64,000 bases of DNA from Diadema setosum (GCF_964275005.1 NC_092702.1:31224726-31288725); one strand, 5' to 3'. Positions 34,348 through 47,716 are shown, numbered from the stretch's first letter. Made by a program: numbers and translations. The notes: generated from the letters alone by a model not told the origin.

Positions 34348-34607
34348 CTAATGGCAAGCACAACTCGTCGCGATCATGTCGTCGAACTCCTTGAGGATGA
34401 CGTTTAACTCGTTGTCCATGTAGAGGACGGAGATTTTGTTGAAGCTGTTGGGCACGCAGCAGGGGCTTGGGATGCGGCGTCGATCTCCCGTGGGACGTCG
34501 CAGCTTCTTGGTGTGAAGTATCGCCTGCACAGTAGCATGGTTTGTGGCGTTGAAGTGCGAGTCGAGCGGGAACGGACAGAAACCTTCACAGAAATTCCCG
34601 TCATATC
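34348..34607 (-). CDS. BMP/TGF-beta ligand, last coding exon (cystine-knot C-terminus), BMP3/GDF10-like
   Basis: This exon encodes the last 85 residues of a secreted TGF-beta-family dimer. It starts YDGNFCEGFCPFPL, has the knuckle and helix segment FNATNHATVQAIL, then SPCCVPN and ISVLYMDNELNVILKEF, and ends SCACH before TAG (34348-34350). It supplies six of the seven knot cysteines, including the dimer cysteine before CVP. The acceptor reads TTCTTCTTGTAG|GA and its phase joins the exon ending at 62164, restoring APPG-YDGN. NATN is the conserved BMP N-glycosylation sequon. NHAT-V-Q, PCCVP and the SCAC ending are typical of BMP3/GDF10; BMP2/4, BMP5-8 and ADMP usually read NHAIVQ and CGC. A run KKLRRPTGDRRR before SPCC makes the helix-to-CCVP loop several residues longer than in those relatives. 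Subfamily is inference. Confidence 0.93.
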
Positions 34608-35129
34608 CTACAAGAAGAAGACAACAAACAGAGAAAAATAAATTGATAAATTCCACAATGAGAAACAACATTTGTAGCTCCGAATTATCATAGTTGTTTT
34701 TGTTGTTTGTTTTCTGCCGGCGACTTCTGATAATCACAAAAATTACCAAATTTGAATTGTAAGAAATTGGTAGGGAAACTACTCCTGATTTCCAGCACAG
34801 ACTGTTCACAGTGTTTGCGTGCCAAAGCATGGTCTGATTATATCGTCGAAGCATTTTATTCAATGTCTTATTTTTGGTAAATTGTGAGGATATCACGAAA
34901 CTTTGACCACCAGTATCCCAGTAAAATGGATCTTTCGTGCGTTTTTCGAATGGGAATACATTCCAATCACGACATTCTGAGAGTAATGTGTATGAATTGG
35001 TTTATATCATTTCGATACTTCACAATGCATTCGAGTCCCTGAGAATGTCTATTTTAAGAGGTATTCAATCACTTTACTAGAATATTTTATCAATGAATCA
35101 GTGAATCAATCAATCAACATGTCATTCAG

Positions 35130-35175
<46 letters not shown>

Positions 35176-35180
35176 CATCA

Positions 35181-35227
<47 letters not shown>
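35130..35227. repeat. (AATC)n(TATC)n compound microsatellite
   Basis: CAAT/AATC units to about 35176, then CTAT units. Confidence 0.95.
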
Positions 35228-35314
35228 AGTCAATCAATCAAGCATACAATGAATCAATGTAAGTCTTAAATGAATGAATCAGTAATAAATGAATACCAGT
35301 TGTGTGTGTGTTAA

Positions 35315-36295
35315 CCCTACAAAGCCCAAGGGGGGGGGGCACATTGTGCCCCCTACCGTATTTTCATTTGCCACTCTTACACCCTTTACCCGATTTCAAC
35401 CAAATTTGGTGAATTTTCCTGAAATCTTATTGTTAACATTTTGATATATAATTTAGCTATGTCTGATATTGCTGGTTGCCATGGCAACCCTAAACTGACA
35501 ACCATGTTCGTCAGATTTTGCATGATTTTCTGTTCCAATTTCAGTTAACAATATAATAATGGATGAAATGGGGGTTTTCTTGGCTGTAATTTGCTGAAGG
35601 ACCAAAATGTGAAGTAATTATGGTTGTGAATTATCCTGAAATGGTTTTCTTATTATTTAGTTTATTTTTTATATGACATAGGCATCAAACAGTACATGTA
35701 ATAGAAATAATTAAAGATACAGCATTTTCCAAAGACTACCCTTTTATTTTGTGTTATCTTCACACAAGCTTTGCCTGTAATATTATTTGTTTATCATATC
35801 ATCAATCTGCAAACTCAAAACTTCAATATTTTTGAAATATAAAATGTGATACCATTAATATGAATCCATTCCAAGCAATACATCATAGGTTTCAATATTT
35901 CTTTATATTGTAATGAATAGCGCCCCCACATGTTGACCTTGAGAAATTTCAGCCATAACAAACAGTGAAGGTTGACTTGCTTATCCTTTGTGGTGAATAT
36001 GAAAATGATTGATATAAAATAAAAACATATATACTGGGGATAAAGAAATAAAAAGAAAAAAACATGATTTTACCGTATTTAATATGTATTTCTTTATATT
36101 TTGGTAAATAGCACCCTCAGTGGATGACCTTGAGAAATTTCAAATGTTGGGTCATGTAGAGTACGAGTTGCTCTCTTCACGTGCCAAATATGACGGTCAT
36201 ACATCGTATAATAAAGAAGTTATATAGGGGCACAATGTGCCCCCCCCCCCCCTTGGGCCTGCAAGGGGTCAAAATATAGCTTGGGCTTTATAGGG
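35315..36295. mobile_element. piggyBac-like non-autonomous element with TTAA duplication
   Basis: A 981-bp element lies exactly between TTAA (35311-35314) and TTAA (36296-36299). The ends are CCCTACAAAGCCCAAG and CTTGGGCTTTATAGGG, inverted with one mismatch. They carry the CCCT-A start and TTAA target preference of the piggyBac superfamily. Subterminal GGGGCACAATGTGCCCC palindromes sit near both ends (about 35332-35356 and 36228-36252). Two related inner blocks (about 35885-35960 and 36075-36150, both with TTTCTTTATATT and TTGAGAAATTTCA) look tandemly duplicated. There is no transposase. Confidence 0.8.
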
Positions 36296-37017
36296 TTAAA
36301 GAAAGAAGAGAGAGAGAGAAAAAAAAAATGGACACTATGCCAAAAAAAAAAAAAAAAATTGCCACGAATACCAATTCTAAGCTCTGAAGGATAGTAGGGC
36401 CTACACGTGTGCTTAAAGTTATGTGAAAATATCAAATGCTGTAACATTGCCATGGACATGCACTCGGCTCTATCACAAACGACCTAACACATAACTTCTA
36501 CCTTGTGCAGAATACATTCGATGAGTTTTGAAACTACCATGAGCAGTTCATCCGTGTTGTAATCATTAAGCTATGGTTGCATTAATAGGCATGATATTTT
36601 TAGCAAGCCTTGACCATTATAGAAACACTGATTGGCTCTAAATACCCGCACAGTCGTAAAGTTGACGTAGATATGGCGATTAGTCCCACGACTGGTATTG
36701 ATATGAGTAAGGCACTTTAGCAAATAAAAAAAAAATGCCGCTTCAGGAGAAGAGCCCTGATACCATATTTGAACTTCACTAATGATTTTATTCAAGATCC
36801 CCCAGGCTCCAACACACACTTTTCTTTGAGTATATGTTATCGTCTTCTTCGGTCATCGCATATCAGTAATGGTCATTGCTGAACCTAAAGCAGACGACCT
36901 TTTCAAATGTGACCACAAGCCAATCAGGAGGAGGGGAGAAGAAATGAACATAGCCTGCCTAATAAGCCTGAACCATTGAGAGAGAATAAACCTACACAGA
37001 TTAATGATGTCCCTATA

Positions 37018-37484
37018 GGGCTCACACCCGTAAATACAAGGGAATGCCCCAGGCCCCTTCACAAATTCGTACCAAAGATACCAAAATAAATGAAGAAAAA
37101 AATTGATTAAAAATCAATAATGTAGTTTGGCAAAAAACTGAATAGCTGTAGATATTGAGTATGAATTCCTCTACAAATTACATTTTGGTTGGAAGATGAA
37201 AGCTTTTCTGGTGGAATTTGAGGGGACTATATTTCATTGGGTACGTGTACGGAAAATGGGTGATTTTTTGAGTGATAAGAACTCGTAGTCTGGCTTTGCT
37301 GACCCCTGGACAGAATTTGAACTGAATTATCCACCCTGAGAATTTGATGGATGAAAGGGTATATCTAACTTATCCAGGTTAGTGAAGCTGAAACACCTCA
37401 TTTCTCCCAGCTGTTTTACAGAATTTTTTGAAATTTGATTTTTAACACACATCCCTATGGGGAAACATTTATGGGTGTGAGCCC
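37018..37484. mobile_element. MITE with GGGCTCACACCC ends
   Basis: The left end GGGCTCACACCCGTAAAT and inverted right end ATTTATGGGTGTGAGCCC match at 17 of 18 positions. The element is 467 bp and no clear target duplication was found. The interior is non-coding. Confidence 0.65.
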
Positions 37485-38597
37485 TTTATCGCCATCATCT
37501 GTTAGCCGTCTCCCTCTACGGCGATTAGTCGTGCAATGATGACAGAACGCGGTTCGAAACTGCGCGCTGTCCGCGCCATGCACGGGGAGTGAAGTCACTG
37601 TGGCTGAAACGGGGACAGCTACTGTGTTAGATTTACATTCTTCATGGTATTTTATCCCAATAGTATTATGTTCCATTGTGATGAAATTCTGCCACCTTGC
37701 GATCTCCTACGCCGTAGTGTTTGTGGTCACAGTAGCAAGTTGTTCGACTAAAATAATAATGAATCGTGACAAAGCTGAGACAGTTGAAACGCAACTGCTA
37801 AATGTCCAGTTATCATATCGTTTACCACTATCATCCAAGATCATTTGGGTTTGTGTGTGGGCGTGGGTGCAAAATCAATCTCTGAAGGCCCTTGCTATAT
37901 TTAAGTTTCATGTTGGGGAAATCCGATAAGGAAATCGTCAAAAAGATGGTAACAGATAGTCGGAATTAGAAGGAGATTCAGTTGTGTGATAAATGCTGTG
38001 TTGATTTTCAATACAAAGTGGAAAAAATTGTGAAATAAAAGTCGGCAAAATGTGTGCACAAATCTGCACTTAAATTAATGACTCACCGATATTATCATTT
38101 AAACCTTAACCTTAAGATGCAAAAGGTCGCACCACTACGTGCGTAGACCATCATGATGATGGGAATGACCAGTATGGAAGCGCGATAGTAATTCCACCTC
38201 TGTCTTTCCTTTGAGCATTAGCAGATTGCGTGGGAGGCCATTAACTCGAATAGTATCGAGACAAAATTGAATAATGGCTGTACCTGAATCAAGGCAACTT
38301 GACTTCGACTACTCAATTTCCGATCTGACATTCTAATGCACATACGAGGTAGTGATAACTTCATTTTTAATGTACTTTCCACTCTAACAAGTCTGGAGGT
38401 CTTATCATCGATAAAGGCAATATAGGCACATGCCTCCATTATGACATCATAATGTGGCGATTTTTGAGTCGCGTATCCGAGAAAAGTCTGCCGGGAAAAA
38501 AAAAAAAAAAAAAATTGATGGAGGAGACTGTGAGCATCAGGTTTGCTGGGAGACACCAGAGAGCATATCACCATGACCTCATGTTGATCCCTCTCTT

Positions 38598-38628
38598 TTA
38601 TATATATATATATATCTATATATCTATA

Positions 38629-38704
<76 letters not shown>
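38598..38704. repeat. (TA)n microsatellite
   Basis: About 107 bp of TA, with some TATC units at its start. Confidence 0.95.
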
Positions 38705-38707
<3 letters not shown>

Positions 38708-41353
38708 CTCTCTCTCCCTCCCCCTCTCTCTATGTATGTATCTATCTCCCCTCTCTTCCTTTCCTTTTCTTGACTATATCTTTCTATCTATATATTTATC
38801 TATATATCTTTATCTGTATAATTCTATATCTATATAACTATATTCAAATCAATTAGTAATTCTTGAGTCGAGCTGCTTTGTTGCGTCGACATAAACTATA
38901 ATGTCGATGAAGGGCAAAATGTCAATCAGTTGTGGGATATATTATTATCTGAATTATAAATTCCTATCAGAGCACGATAACGTGACCATCCGAATCGAAA
39001 GAAAGCATTATGAATTAAGATAACTTATTCTTAGGTAATACCGATAAAGAAGAGTATACCACCAAACTTTTTACGATTTCCAACCAAAAATGGTACCTTG
39101 AAGAATTGCGTTCAGTAATGAAATAGGAGCAAAAACAAATACGTGTAATTAGACTTCATTCCAAATACTTATGATCTGTAGTACAATTATTTCTAGAATG
39201 AAAACTTTACTTTTGACCCAAGGAAAGAAGAAAAAGTTACGATACCTGGAGAGATTTGCAAACTTTGTAACTGTTAACCGTATACGTAATAGGGCAACAG
39301 ACAACATCATCAAATTAAGCCACGTGATCTTTCCTAGATGTTCAATTTCACAATATCATAAATGATTAATTTAAAAAGCGAAATTCCACATGAGGGGGAT
39401 TTTAACATGTGCAGACAACAAATATTAAAAGAAACAAGCGCAACTGAACAGAATGCGAACAAAACTTTGACCCATTATTTAGGTACCGACAGCTCAATTT
39501 ACTACTGCATAGAAATATTCTTGCACCCTGATCCGCTCGTCTAATATAGAGCCATTTCATTCTTCATCTTGTGCCCTGCTAATTTGCCATTTATTTACCC
39601 AGTAATTTGTCGTTCGTCGCACATTACAACATGAGAGAGACAAATTAAGTTTATCCGGCACCCAGACACACGACCTTTTTGAGCAAATAGCTTTCTAAGT
39701 ATTGGACTTAGGCATCGACAGACACAATGGGACAGAAGGGAGAAAAAAAAGAATTAAAGAAATTTGAGCTACTTTAAGATGGCTAACTTATACAACGTTG
39801 CAAAATGTAGGATGAAATAAAGTGAACTTCGAGAACATCGAGATGGAGCTTTCTGTCTGATCTCCAAATTTTGTTCGAGGCTGTTTTTCTCCGGCCATGC
39901 TTTAATCAAACATGAAGGGGGAAATGAATCCCTTTGACAGTGAACCTTGTATAACTTTCGACCTTGACCTGTTTCCCACAAAGGCAAATGTTAAAAGTAA
40001 AGAGATGACTCAAGAGAGCGGTAATTCTTCGAATCAAGCAAGCTTACAGATGTCTGCTGAGCATGAGCCCCCGAAGTCTGGCTGGCTGGCAACGAAAGAT
40101 CGATTCCTCATGCAATGTCAGATTCATCGTGTGAGTTTAATGTCCCTTCATGAACTCCGCTTTTTTAATCCTAAACCAAATCTATTAATCGGAGTAAAAC
40201 CTCCGCAGTATCCATGACGGGGGAATTTATCACTATTCGTAGTGGGGGAGAAGCGGCCGAAAATCGCGCTCATTTGTCACTGCGGGATCTTCGGAGGATG
40301 GGACTAAAGAGTCCATCAGAGCTTCATCCACTTTAAGCTGGGTCCCCTTCTTTGGTAAAATTGAACAATGGCAGGGACGAAACTCCATTTATAGTTACAA
40401 AAGTACCACTCAGACATCTTGTCTCACAAAAATTACCCTTTGTAATCCCCTCTAACTGATCCCCCTGAGAGCTCAAGTCACAATATTTCATGGCTAAGTT
40501 TTTGGCTTTTTTTTTTTCCTTCTTCTTTAGTTGAGACAGGATGGATACTGATTTCGGCTGAAAGGTCAATTATGAGTAAGGAACTAAAAAAAAAGATTAT
40601 CCTGAATCGGCGAAGACGTCGCCATTCACTAACATAAGCTAATCTAAAAGCTCTCCTTCAGCTACACTAAGAAATGACCATCGATACAAAAATAATAGTG
40701 ACAAAAACAGGCTTACTTATCCCGAGTTCAAACATGATTCAAGGCAGCCAGAGCAACATGTCAATTAAAACTTTGTGCGAAATCAACTTGGATATCGTGA
40801 AGGAGATGGACTGTTATAGGTAGCAGATTGATTATTGAAATATGTCTTCATGTTCAATCCCATCATCGATATATCCATGTTTTTCATATGATGATCCTTC
40901 ATAACATGAAAAAAGGCAAATACTCATGATTTCTAGAGTTAAAGAGTCACATGTGGTGTAACACTTTCTGTGTACCTCCGTTTGTCCTATTTTGATTTCC
41001 GCTGGCAGATACAGCAAGGTCACACACGGGTTATGCCATAGTCACATGGCCAAGAAGGTAACATCAAGTCCTGGTTTGAATGTCTCGTCAGTAACGTCAA
41101 AATGCTACGCCAAAACTTCACTTATATGCCATTGCTTTCTTCAGAAATATAAATGGGTAGTTTTTTTTCGATGTAACTTCTCTTCTTAGGAAGTCGCAAT
41201 ATATATGTATTCTATATGCTAAAGTGGGTGTATACTTCCTTTCTTCTCATTGCAACCTGACGGAAAGCGTTGATATTGCAAGATACATTGTCTGAACTAT
41301 GTTTCGCAATATCAACTGGGTGGAAGTGAATACGTACGGTAAATTCCCATATT

Positions 41354-41684
41354 AGGGAGCTTTAGATTTTTTCGCGACCATTACGTTCAGAGGGGGAAAA
41401 ATGTTTTGCGCATGCGCAAAAATCGCTTATCAATATCGATCCCCCATCGTCTGAGTTTTCACTACGCGTTCTAGGCCACTTTTGCGTCCGCAAATTCATG
41501 GCGTAGAGAGCTACTCGATGCACTTATCATAAGATGAAATATGGGGGCGCCATTTTACTTTTTTGTAGGTGGCGTCTTCGCGTAATCTAAAGCTACTTTG
41601 CAACACCGACACGACGCAGGGAGAGATGAGAACGGCCAACGCAATCGTCGCCTAAACGTCCGTGCCGCAAATCTGAAGCTCCCT
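41354..41684. mobile_element. MITE with AGGGAGCTTTAGATTT ends
   Basis: The left end AGGGAGCTTTAGATTT and inverted right end AAATCTGAAGCTCCCT differ at one of 16 positions. The element is 331 bp, flanked by ATT on both sides (41351-41353, 41685-41687), a plausible 3-bp duplication. The interior is CpG-rich relative to its surroundings. No transposase; superfamily unknown. Confidence 0.7.
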
Positions 41685-41874
41685 ATTATATAAATCAGAA
41701 CCTGCAACTGGGGACTGCCTCCCAATCAATGTCATATTGATAGCAGCCATCGATTTTTCCAAAATGCGACATGGTTACCCCTTATAGAAAAAACAGGGAC
41801 TGTTTCTGATTGCAGGTAGGTCCACGATTAAAAGGTGTGTATACATAAAAAGGGACACCTTTCGAGCCAATTTA

Positions 41875-41876
<2 letters not shown>

Positions 41877-41935
<59 letters not shown>
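41877..41935. repeat. (CA)n microsatellite
   Basis: About 59 bp of CA. Confidence 0.95.
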
Positions 41936-41939
<4 letters not shown>

Positions 41940-42430
41940 CATCGAACTTATTGTGCTGAGGTACGATGTAATAACGAGTTGAGTCTTTATCCCACAGGTC
42001 GAGCACAGGTCTGTTATACTTCGGAGGCATATCGAATGCTTGGCCTCGTAGCTATGGCACAAACCTCATCGTCAAAAAGCGTTTTCGAACATGTTTATTC
42101 TACACCACCAAAACTTCGCATCTGTAGCCTTTTCTGAAAGGTTTACGGATAGTTCACTGTAGCCAATTCGAGGGTATAAAATTGGCAACAGATAGCTTGA
42201 ACGGTGATAATTGTATTTCAAATAGCACCTTTTCACCGGTCATGGAGCGCAATACTCTGCAAAATATTTTCCCCTGTGGTCAGAACATCAACCTTGCACT
42301 TAAGAGGCGGCCACATCGTGGGGTACACATTCTGAATCCAACTGACAATAACATTCAACTGCCAATTACGTACGTGCCCCTATAGGTAGAGTTCAGTGTT
42401 TTTTACGACATTGTCTTGCATTGTCGTGTT

Positions 42431-42500
42431 GTGACAGGGTTCAAACCCGGGACCTTCAAACGAATGGCACTTGTGCAATTCACTCGACCACGACGGCATC
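42431..42500 (-). other. tRNA-like sequence (SINE head or tRNA pseudogene)
   Basis: On the - strand a B-box-like GGTTTGAACCC (42447-42437) follows an A-box-like TGGTCGAGTG (42490-42481) at tRNA spacing. The cloverleaf cannot be closed convincingly, so a tRNA-derived SINE head or tRNA pseudogene is more likely than a working tRNA. Confidence 0.4.
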
Positions 42501-45500
42501 GCCAACAAATCAAGTTTCAGCGGGCTGGTAGTTCGTCAACATTACTCATGTTTCGCTTGCATTCATCTCCGTGGGGACTGTAGTGTTTGTTCTCTTAATC
42601 TTTGTTTCTCTTTCTTAAATGCATTATTCTCTTCTACGGAAAAAAAGAAGAAGATATTTTTGTGTGCGGCTGACGGATGATTACATCGATTTTAACTTTT
42701 TATGAACCAAGGCTGGTTTCATAACGCAATAACAACACATGTGACAAATCACATTTATTCGAATGATTAATTCGAAAACAAGATTCAATGAAGAAAAAAA
42801 AATGAATGAATGAAATTCCAGTTTAGAGGATAGATTAAAAACTATATTCGTAATGGAATTTATCACCCCGGGTGATTGGTTTAATCGCGTGATGTGTTAT
42901 TGCACATTTCTGACTCTCAATTGTGTTGAAAAAATAGATGTAATCTATACGATAAACTCACAAATCACTGTCGCCACAAACTATTGAGGAATTATTTTCA
43001 TTCAGTCGTCCTGGATAATACTGCAACTCTATACAGCATGCTGGGTAACATAGTAAGACCTGAGTTGGATAGCATTGATATTGCACAAGACTGGTGATAA
43101 TCGCTTCAACGAAGGGTAATTGCCTTGTGTGCGTGTTAATATCACCCTACAATCTGTGCAACACTGCCTTGGCGCATTTGAGTTAACTTCTTTTTCTCTC
43201 TGTGATGGACACTATGCATGCGCTCCCGCAAAGCGTGAGCACCCGCAGCCAAAATGATGTATTTATCAGATTCATCAAACATCATCTTCAATGTGACACA
43301 CTTATCATTCTCTCCAGACCGTATTTGATATTCATGTGATAATATGAATATCAAATGCACAATTGATAAGTGAGCCAAATTGAATTCATCAGCTGCAATG
43401 AAGTCTTATTTGGGGCCGATCGAGACAGTCATTCAACTCTGTTCAAAGTCAGCCTCATTGTTTGGTCTAGGTGAAACAACAATCGCTTTGTGCTAGTGTC
43501 AATAATGGCGGCAATATCGGTGGTGATCCGTGGTGCCCATTGCCATCATTTTCCTTGAAAAAGACCACTTCGTCCTCGCCTGGACTCTTTTCCGAGCTCC
43601 GAACCGATGTGACACCTGCTTAACTATGACATTGACCCTTGGTTGCGCCGAATTGTTCTGGGCTTGGTCTCGCCACTCGCTCCACGGCGCTTCCTTGCCC
43701 ACGACACGCTCCACCCACCCCAACGAGTTGAACGATTATTCACAAACACCTCAATTGCTATTCATCCGGATGGATATACATTTTTTTTTCTCTCTGCAGT
43801 CTCTTTCTCATCTTGCCGTGTATCATGGGCGATTCATGAAAGAGAAAGACGCGCTGTTGTTAGACTGCCGACAGCGCGAAAACGATCTTGTCAGGCTCTC
43901 TCATTAATATCATGAGATAACAACGATAAGCACCACTATTACTCTCAATTACACTTTGGCCCATTTCTGAAATACACGTGTTTTCTTCTTCATCTCCCCC
44001 CCCCCCCCCCCCAAATCATGAAGAGGTTTTAATGCTCATGATTCTGTCAGAAATGCAAAGATTGTATTTTTGTTGCAAATTACATGAAATTGCTGGCACA
44101 AGTTTGCGGTAAACAGTAAAGTTGTGTTACTGAGAGTTTTCGTATTGGTGCCAAGAGACAAACTATACCAAAGTTTCGTCAAAGTGTGGTGAACCTGTAG
44201 TCTTTACTGTTGTTTGATATACTCCAACTGGCATCACATAATCCTTTCTAACTGAAACTATCAACGGCCGCATTTACACAACGCACGTCACCGTGTTGTC
44301 GTGTATGTTTTTACTCTATATACATGCCATAAAGTAACTTAAAGATAGAAGCCACCACCTACAACGCTATACCGGGCATTATTCTGTAACTGATGTAGAA
44401 TTGGCATCCAACCATGAATCAGGGGACTAAAGGTGATCATCTAGCCCAGATTTCTTTGTCTTGCCCAATCTCCAGCAGCCATAGAACCGTTTCAATCCAC
44501 CAAAGTCGACCATAATCCGTGTGTGACTTATCGTAAATGAAGGACAGATTCTTACGAAAACAAGGTACCTGCCATTGTCGCTTCACTGCTGAATTAGGTT
44601 TGTGATCATCTGCCATTGCTATGTGGAACAAACACTATCAAACCACAACTATAAAGCATCTTTTCAAAGTACAATTTGTACTTCGGTATTCCATATTGGA
44701 GTTGTTGTAAAAGAGATAACACAAGTCCCAATTCAAATAATGGTCCGCCAGGCAACAGACTCAACCGACTTGCCTTTATTTACATACAAGATGAAACAGT
44801 TATAATTCGCCACCTTGCTAAGTATTTTTCGTGTCAGCAGTCGGTTTTGGTCTCAAGGGATTTACAAAACCACAAGGTCAGTTAATCAGATAGACGGCGT
44901 TGATAATTATTCTAATTTACGGATATTTCCCGTAAGTATCCAGTAGTAACGCACGCCCTATACAGGTTAATACCTGGAATCCAGATCACATGCATTTATT
45001 GTCGCTATGTCGGGCGAGCAAGTAACAACACCTTTTGAACAGAATACTGAGTCCTCATTAAGTTTAAATGGGTCACTAAACTAGTCCAATATTGAAATTG
45101 TAAGCTGACAACATGAGCAATGGACGGGTACTTGGTAAAATATATTGATGTTAACTGGAATATGAGCTATATCGATTTTCAGAATATCTAAATATGTAAC
45201 AATTACAAGGGTTCCCCTGGTTTACCCTGGTTAGTCAATCACGTTCTCTGAAGACGCGCGATATATTTGAATATCTCATGCTACCTCTGGCAAACTTGTA
45301 AATGAAGTCATTTCTTTCAAGTGTAAAAAGATCATATTGATTTGTGATTATAATTCTGTGATGACATTCGCGTCATCTCACTCGTAATTTCAATTTGATT
45401 TTGAATCAATATAAATCAAATTCAAATCTGATTTTTGACAACACTCCGAATAATGTTTTGCCTATAAGGTCAAAAAATAAGGAGATAGCGATTATTAACT

Positions 45501-46159
45501 GTTCACCGATGAACATACCAATCAGGGTTAAAAAAGAGAAAATAATAAAAATGTGTTACGTTTTGTATTACACTTTCCTATACATTAGAGACTGTCATGG
45601 CGCGCTCACTTTTCCTGAAATGGTCTGAAGGCCCTCTACACTGCTCTACGTACAAGAAGAACACAATTATTGAAAATCACTTCCAATCACTGTAAAAGCC
45701 AGAGTTAAACCCCACTATTGACTTAGGATGATGACCCTTTTTCATAGCCCTATTTCACATCAAGAACTAGACTACAGACACAGAAGTCTTGTCACGCCCT
45801 CCCATAGTGTAGCGTTAAGGCAGTGTAACTGTCCTTAGTCCCTCCTGTACCATAAACGTGTTTTTGCTAAATCCGTTACGGTGTACGTGCTGCCTCGCTA
45901 ATCCGCCTACTTACACTTAAGTTTCCTGCATGACTCCTTGACTTTGTGCTGCATGTCCAAACACCGTTTTCTCTGCTTTGGCTCATTTTGGAGTCAGGCA
46001 GCCAATACTTGTTGATCGCTCGTTCAGATTGTTTCTTCTTTTCTTTTCTTTTCTTTTCTTTTTTTTTTCTGTACGCGGGAATGCACTACTAGTGCAGTTG
46101 TACTTGGCAGTGATATACGCTGTCACAGATACGATTCGTCAAATGTAGATGACGCTGGC

Positions 46160-46161
<2 letters not shown>

Positions 46162-46192
<31 letters not shown>
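46162..46192. repeat. (GT)n microsatellite
   Basis: GT run of about 30 bp. Confidence 0.95.
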
Positions 46193-46195
<3 letters not shown>

Positions 46196-47501
46196 CGGGT
46201 AAATTGTATATGTAATGTGCGAGGTTGATGCAATGCAATGTCTTGGTTGATATATTTCTTCATTTACCCACGTGTATACGTGAGTACGGTCTTGCAGTGA
46301 GGTGCACTCACATCTGAGGTGCGCGCAATTAGAGCGCTCTTTAGACCATCATCATTTAAATCTGTCCGTAATGCACTCAAAAGCCAGCGATGAAGCCGTT
46401 ATGAGACGTACTTCGTTAAGCTCTTTTCCATAACATACATTCCACGCGCATTATACTTCTCTACTACGGTTGTTCGACATTAGTAGATTGCAGTCGCTCG
46501 GGGACGCCATTCATAAAGGATTTTGGGCTGCTCCTCAATGAATAGCTGGCACAAGGATCGCTGCTCCCCTCATCAATGCACTGAACTCTATAATTTTGAC
46601 AGTGTGCAACCCTCGTCCTCCTACATGGTGCAGATGTCATCATTTTATGCCGCAACGCTATCATATACTGAATGTACCGAAATCACCCTTGCATAGTATA
46701 CACTTTCCACACACAAACACACATACAGTGTATATCATTATACATTGTCGTCTTTTGGACTACTCATGATTTCGCGGGGTTTTACAATGAAATATCTGAT
46801 GCAATAATAGGTGTGCATCGATTTTTGTTCTCCACCTGGCGATTGCTAGTGTGTTAGTGCTTATAGGTGAGACAAATTTGATCTTGAGTGAAGATAAACC
46901 ATGATCAACGATTGTCATACCTTTTCGTTATTTACTAGTTCTTATATCTGTTATAAAATCATTCTGGAGATCCAAAGGGTACCATACAAACGCTATCTTC
47001 ATCTTGTTCTTCTTTGCTGATAGCCCTCTCAAGGTCTGATCACCTTCCAAGAATGCGAAACAAGCGATACAGTGAGACCCCGATTCGTAATTGTGCATCA
47101 CTTGTTTTCAGAGTTGCATTCAGTGAGATGATCTTTAAGTCGCGGAAAATATTGAAACAGGTAGGTTCGTTGGTTCTCTCATTCAGAAATCATGGTCCAA
47201 TATTGGTCTCTTCGTCCAAACAAAATGCGAAGGGGAATACGATACACACCTTCCTGGGTGAACTTGGATTGATTGACGGTTCGTCATAAATTATTACTAG
47301 AGCAAGTAAGTCAGTCACACTCACTCCGCTAAGTCTGCGAAATCGGCCAGCACGTTGGAGCAGACTACAGAGAACGGGGTCTGGTCAGACGCCAAGATTG
47401 TCGAACTTGACTGCCAAGGAGGAATGCGAGACCTTGACTAGCCAGACTGCTCACACCCATTAACATTCCTCGCCTAGGATCGATAACTAATCGTACCAGA
47501 A

Positions 47502-47534
47502 CCCCCCCCCCCCCGAAAAAAAAAAAAAAAAAAA
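47502..47534. repeat. C13 tract next to A19 tract
   Basis: Adjacent homopolymers separated by one G. Length is likely to be unreliable. Confidence 0.9.
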
Positions 47535-47699
47535 CGCGGGAAAAAGGTTGACGATGCGGACTGAACACCCCGATGAAGACCTGTTGGACTTGTTGCGCCA
47601 CACATAGCACGCAGGAAGCCAATGCGAATCTGCGTTGTTCATTCTGTCCGCGTGACATGAAGCTCTGTTTTGACGAATACCAATGTAGGTGTTGATTTT

Positions 47700-47716
47700 G
47701 TGTGTGTGTGTGTGTG

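Noticed and set aside
34348-34607. Assignment to BMP2/4, BMP5-8 or ADMP
   Set aside because: Those usually read NHAIVQ and end in CGC; here NHAT-V-Q and SCAC are seen. ADMP2-like ligands of echinoderms cannot be fully excluded without a tree.
34660-34690. Single TAGCTCC word near the BMP-like exon
   Set aside because: No matching GGAGCTA arm or flanking repeat.
37600-37929. 109-codon frame with hydrophobic N-terminal part
   Set aside because: Hydrophobic run looks membrane-like but there is no family match, no conserved motif and the flanks are repeats.
39912-40217. 101-codon open frame on the + strand
   Set aside because: No domain recognised and no start or splice support.
42431-42500. 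Functional tRNA gene
   Set aside because: A and B boxes are present in weak form but the acceptor and anticodon stems do not close.
43323-43356. Hairpin ATTTGATATTCAT with perfect 13-bp arms
   Set aside because: It is a real foldback but AT-rich, has no flanking duplication and no related copies in the window, so it was not promoted to a finding.
43530-43907. 125-codon open frame on the + strand
   Set aside because: No recognisable domain, no convincing splice sites; lies in the intron of the BMP-like gene and overlaps another open frame on the same strand.
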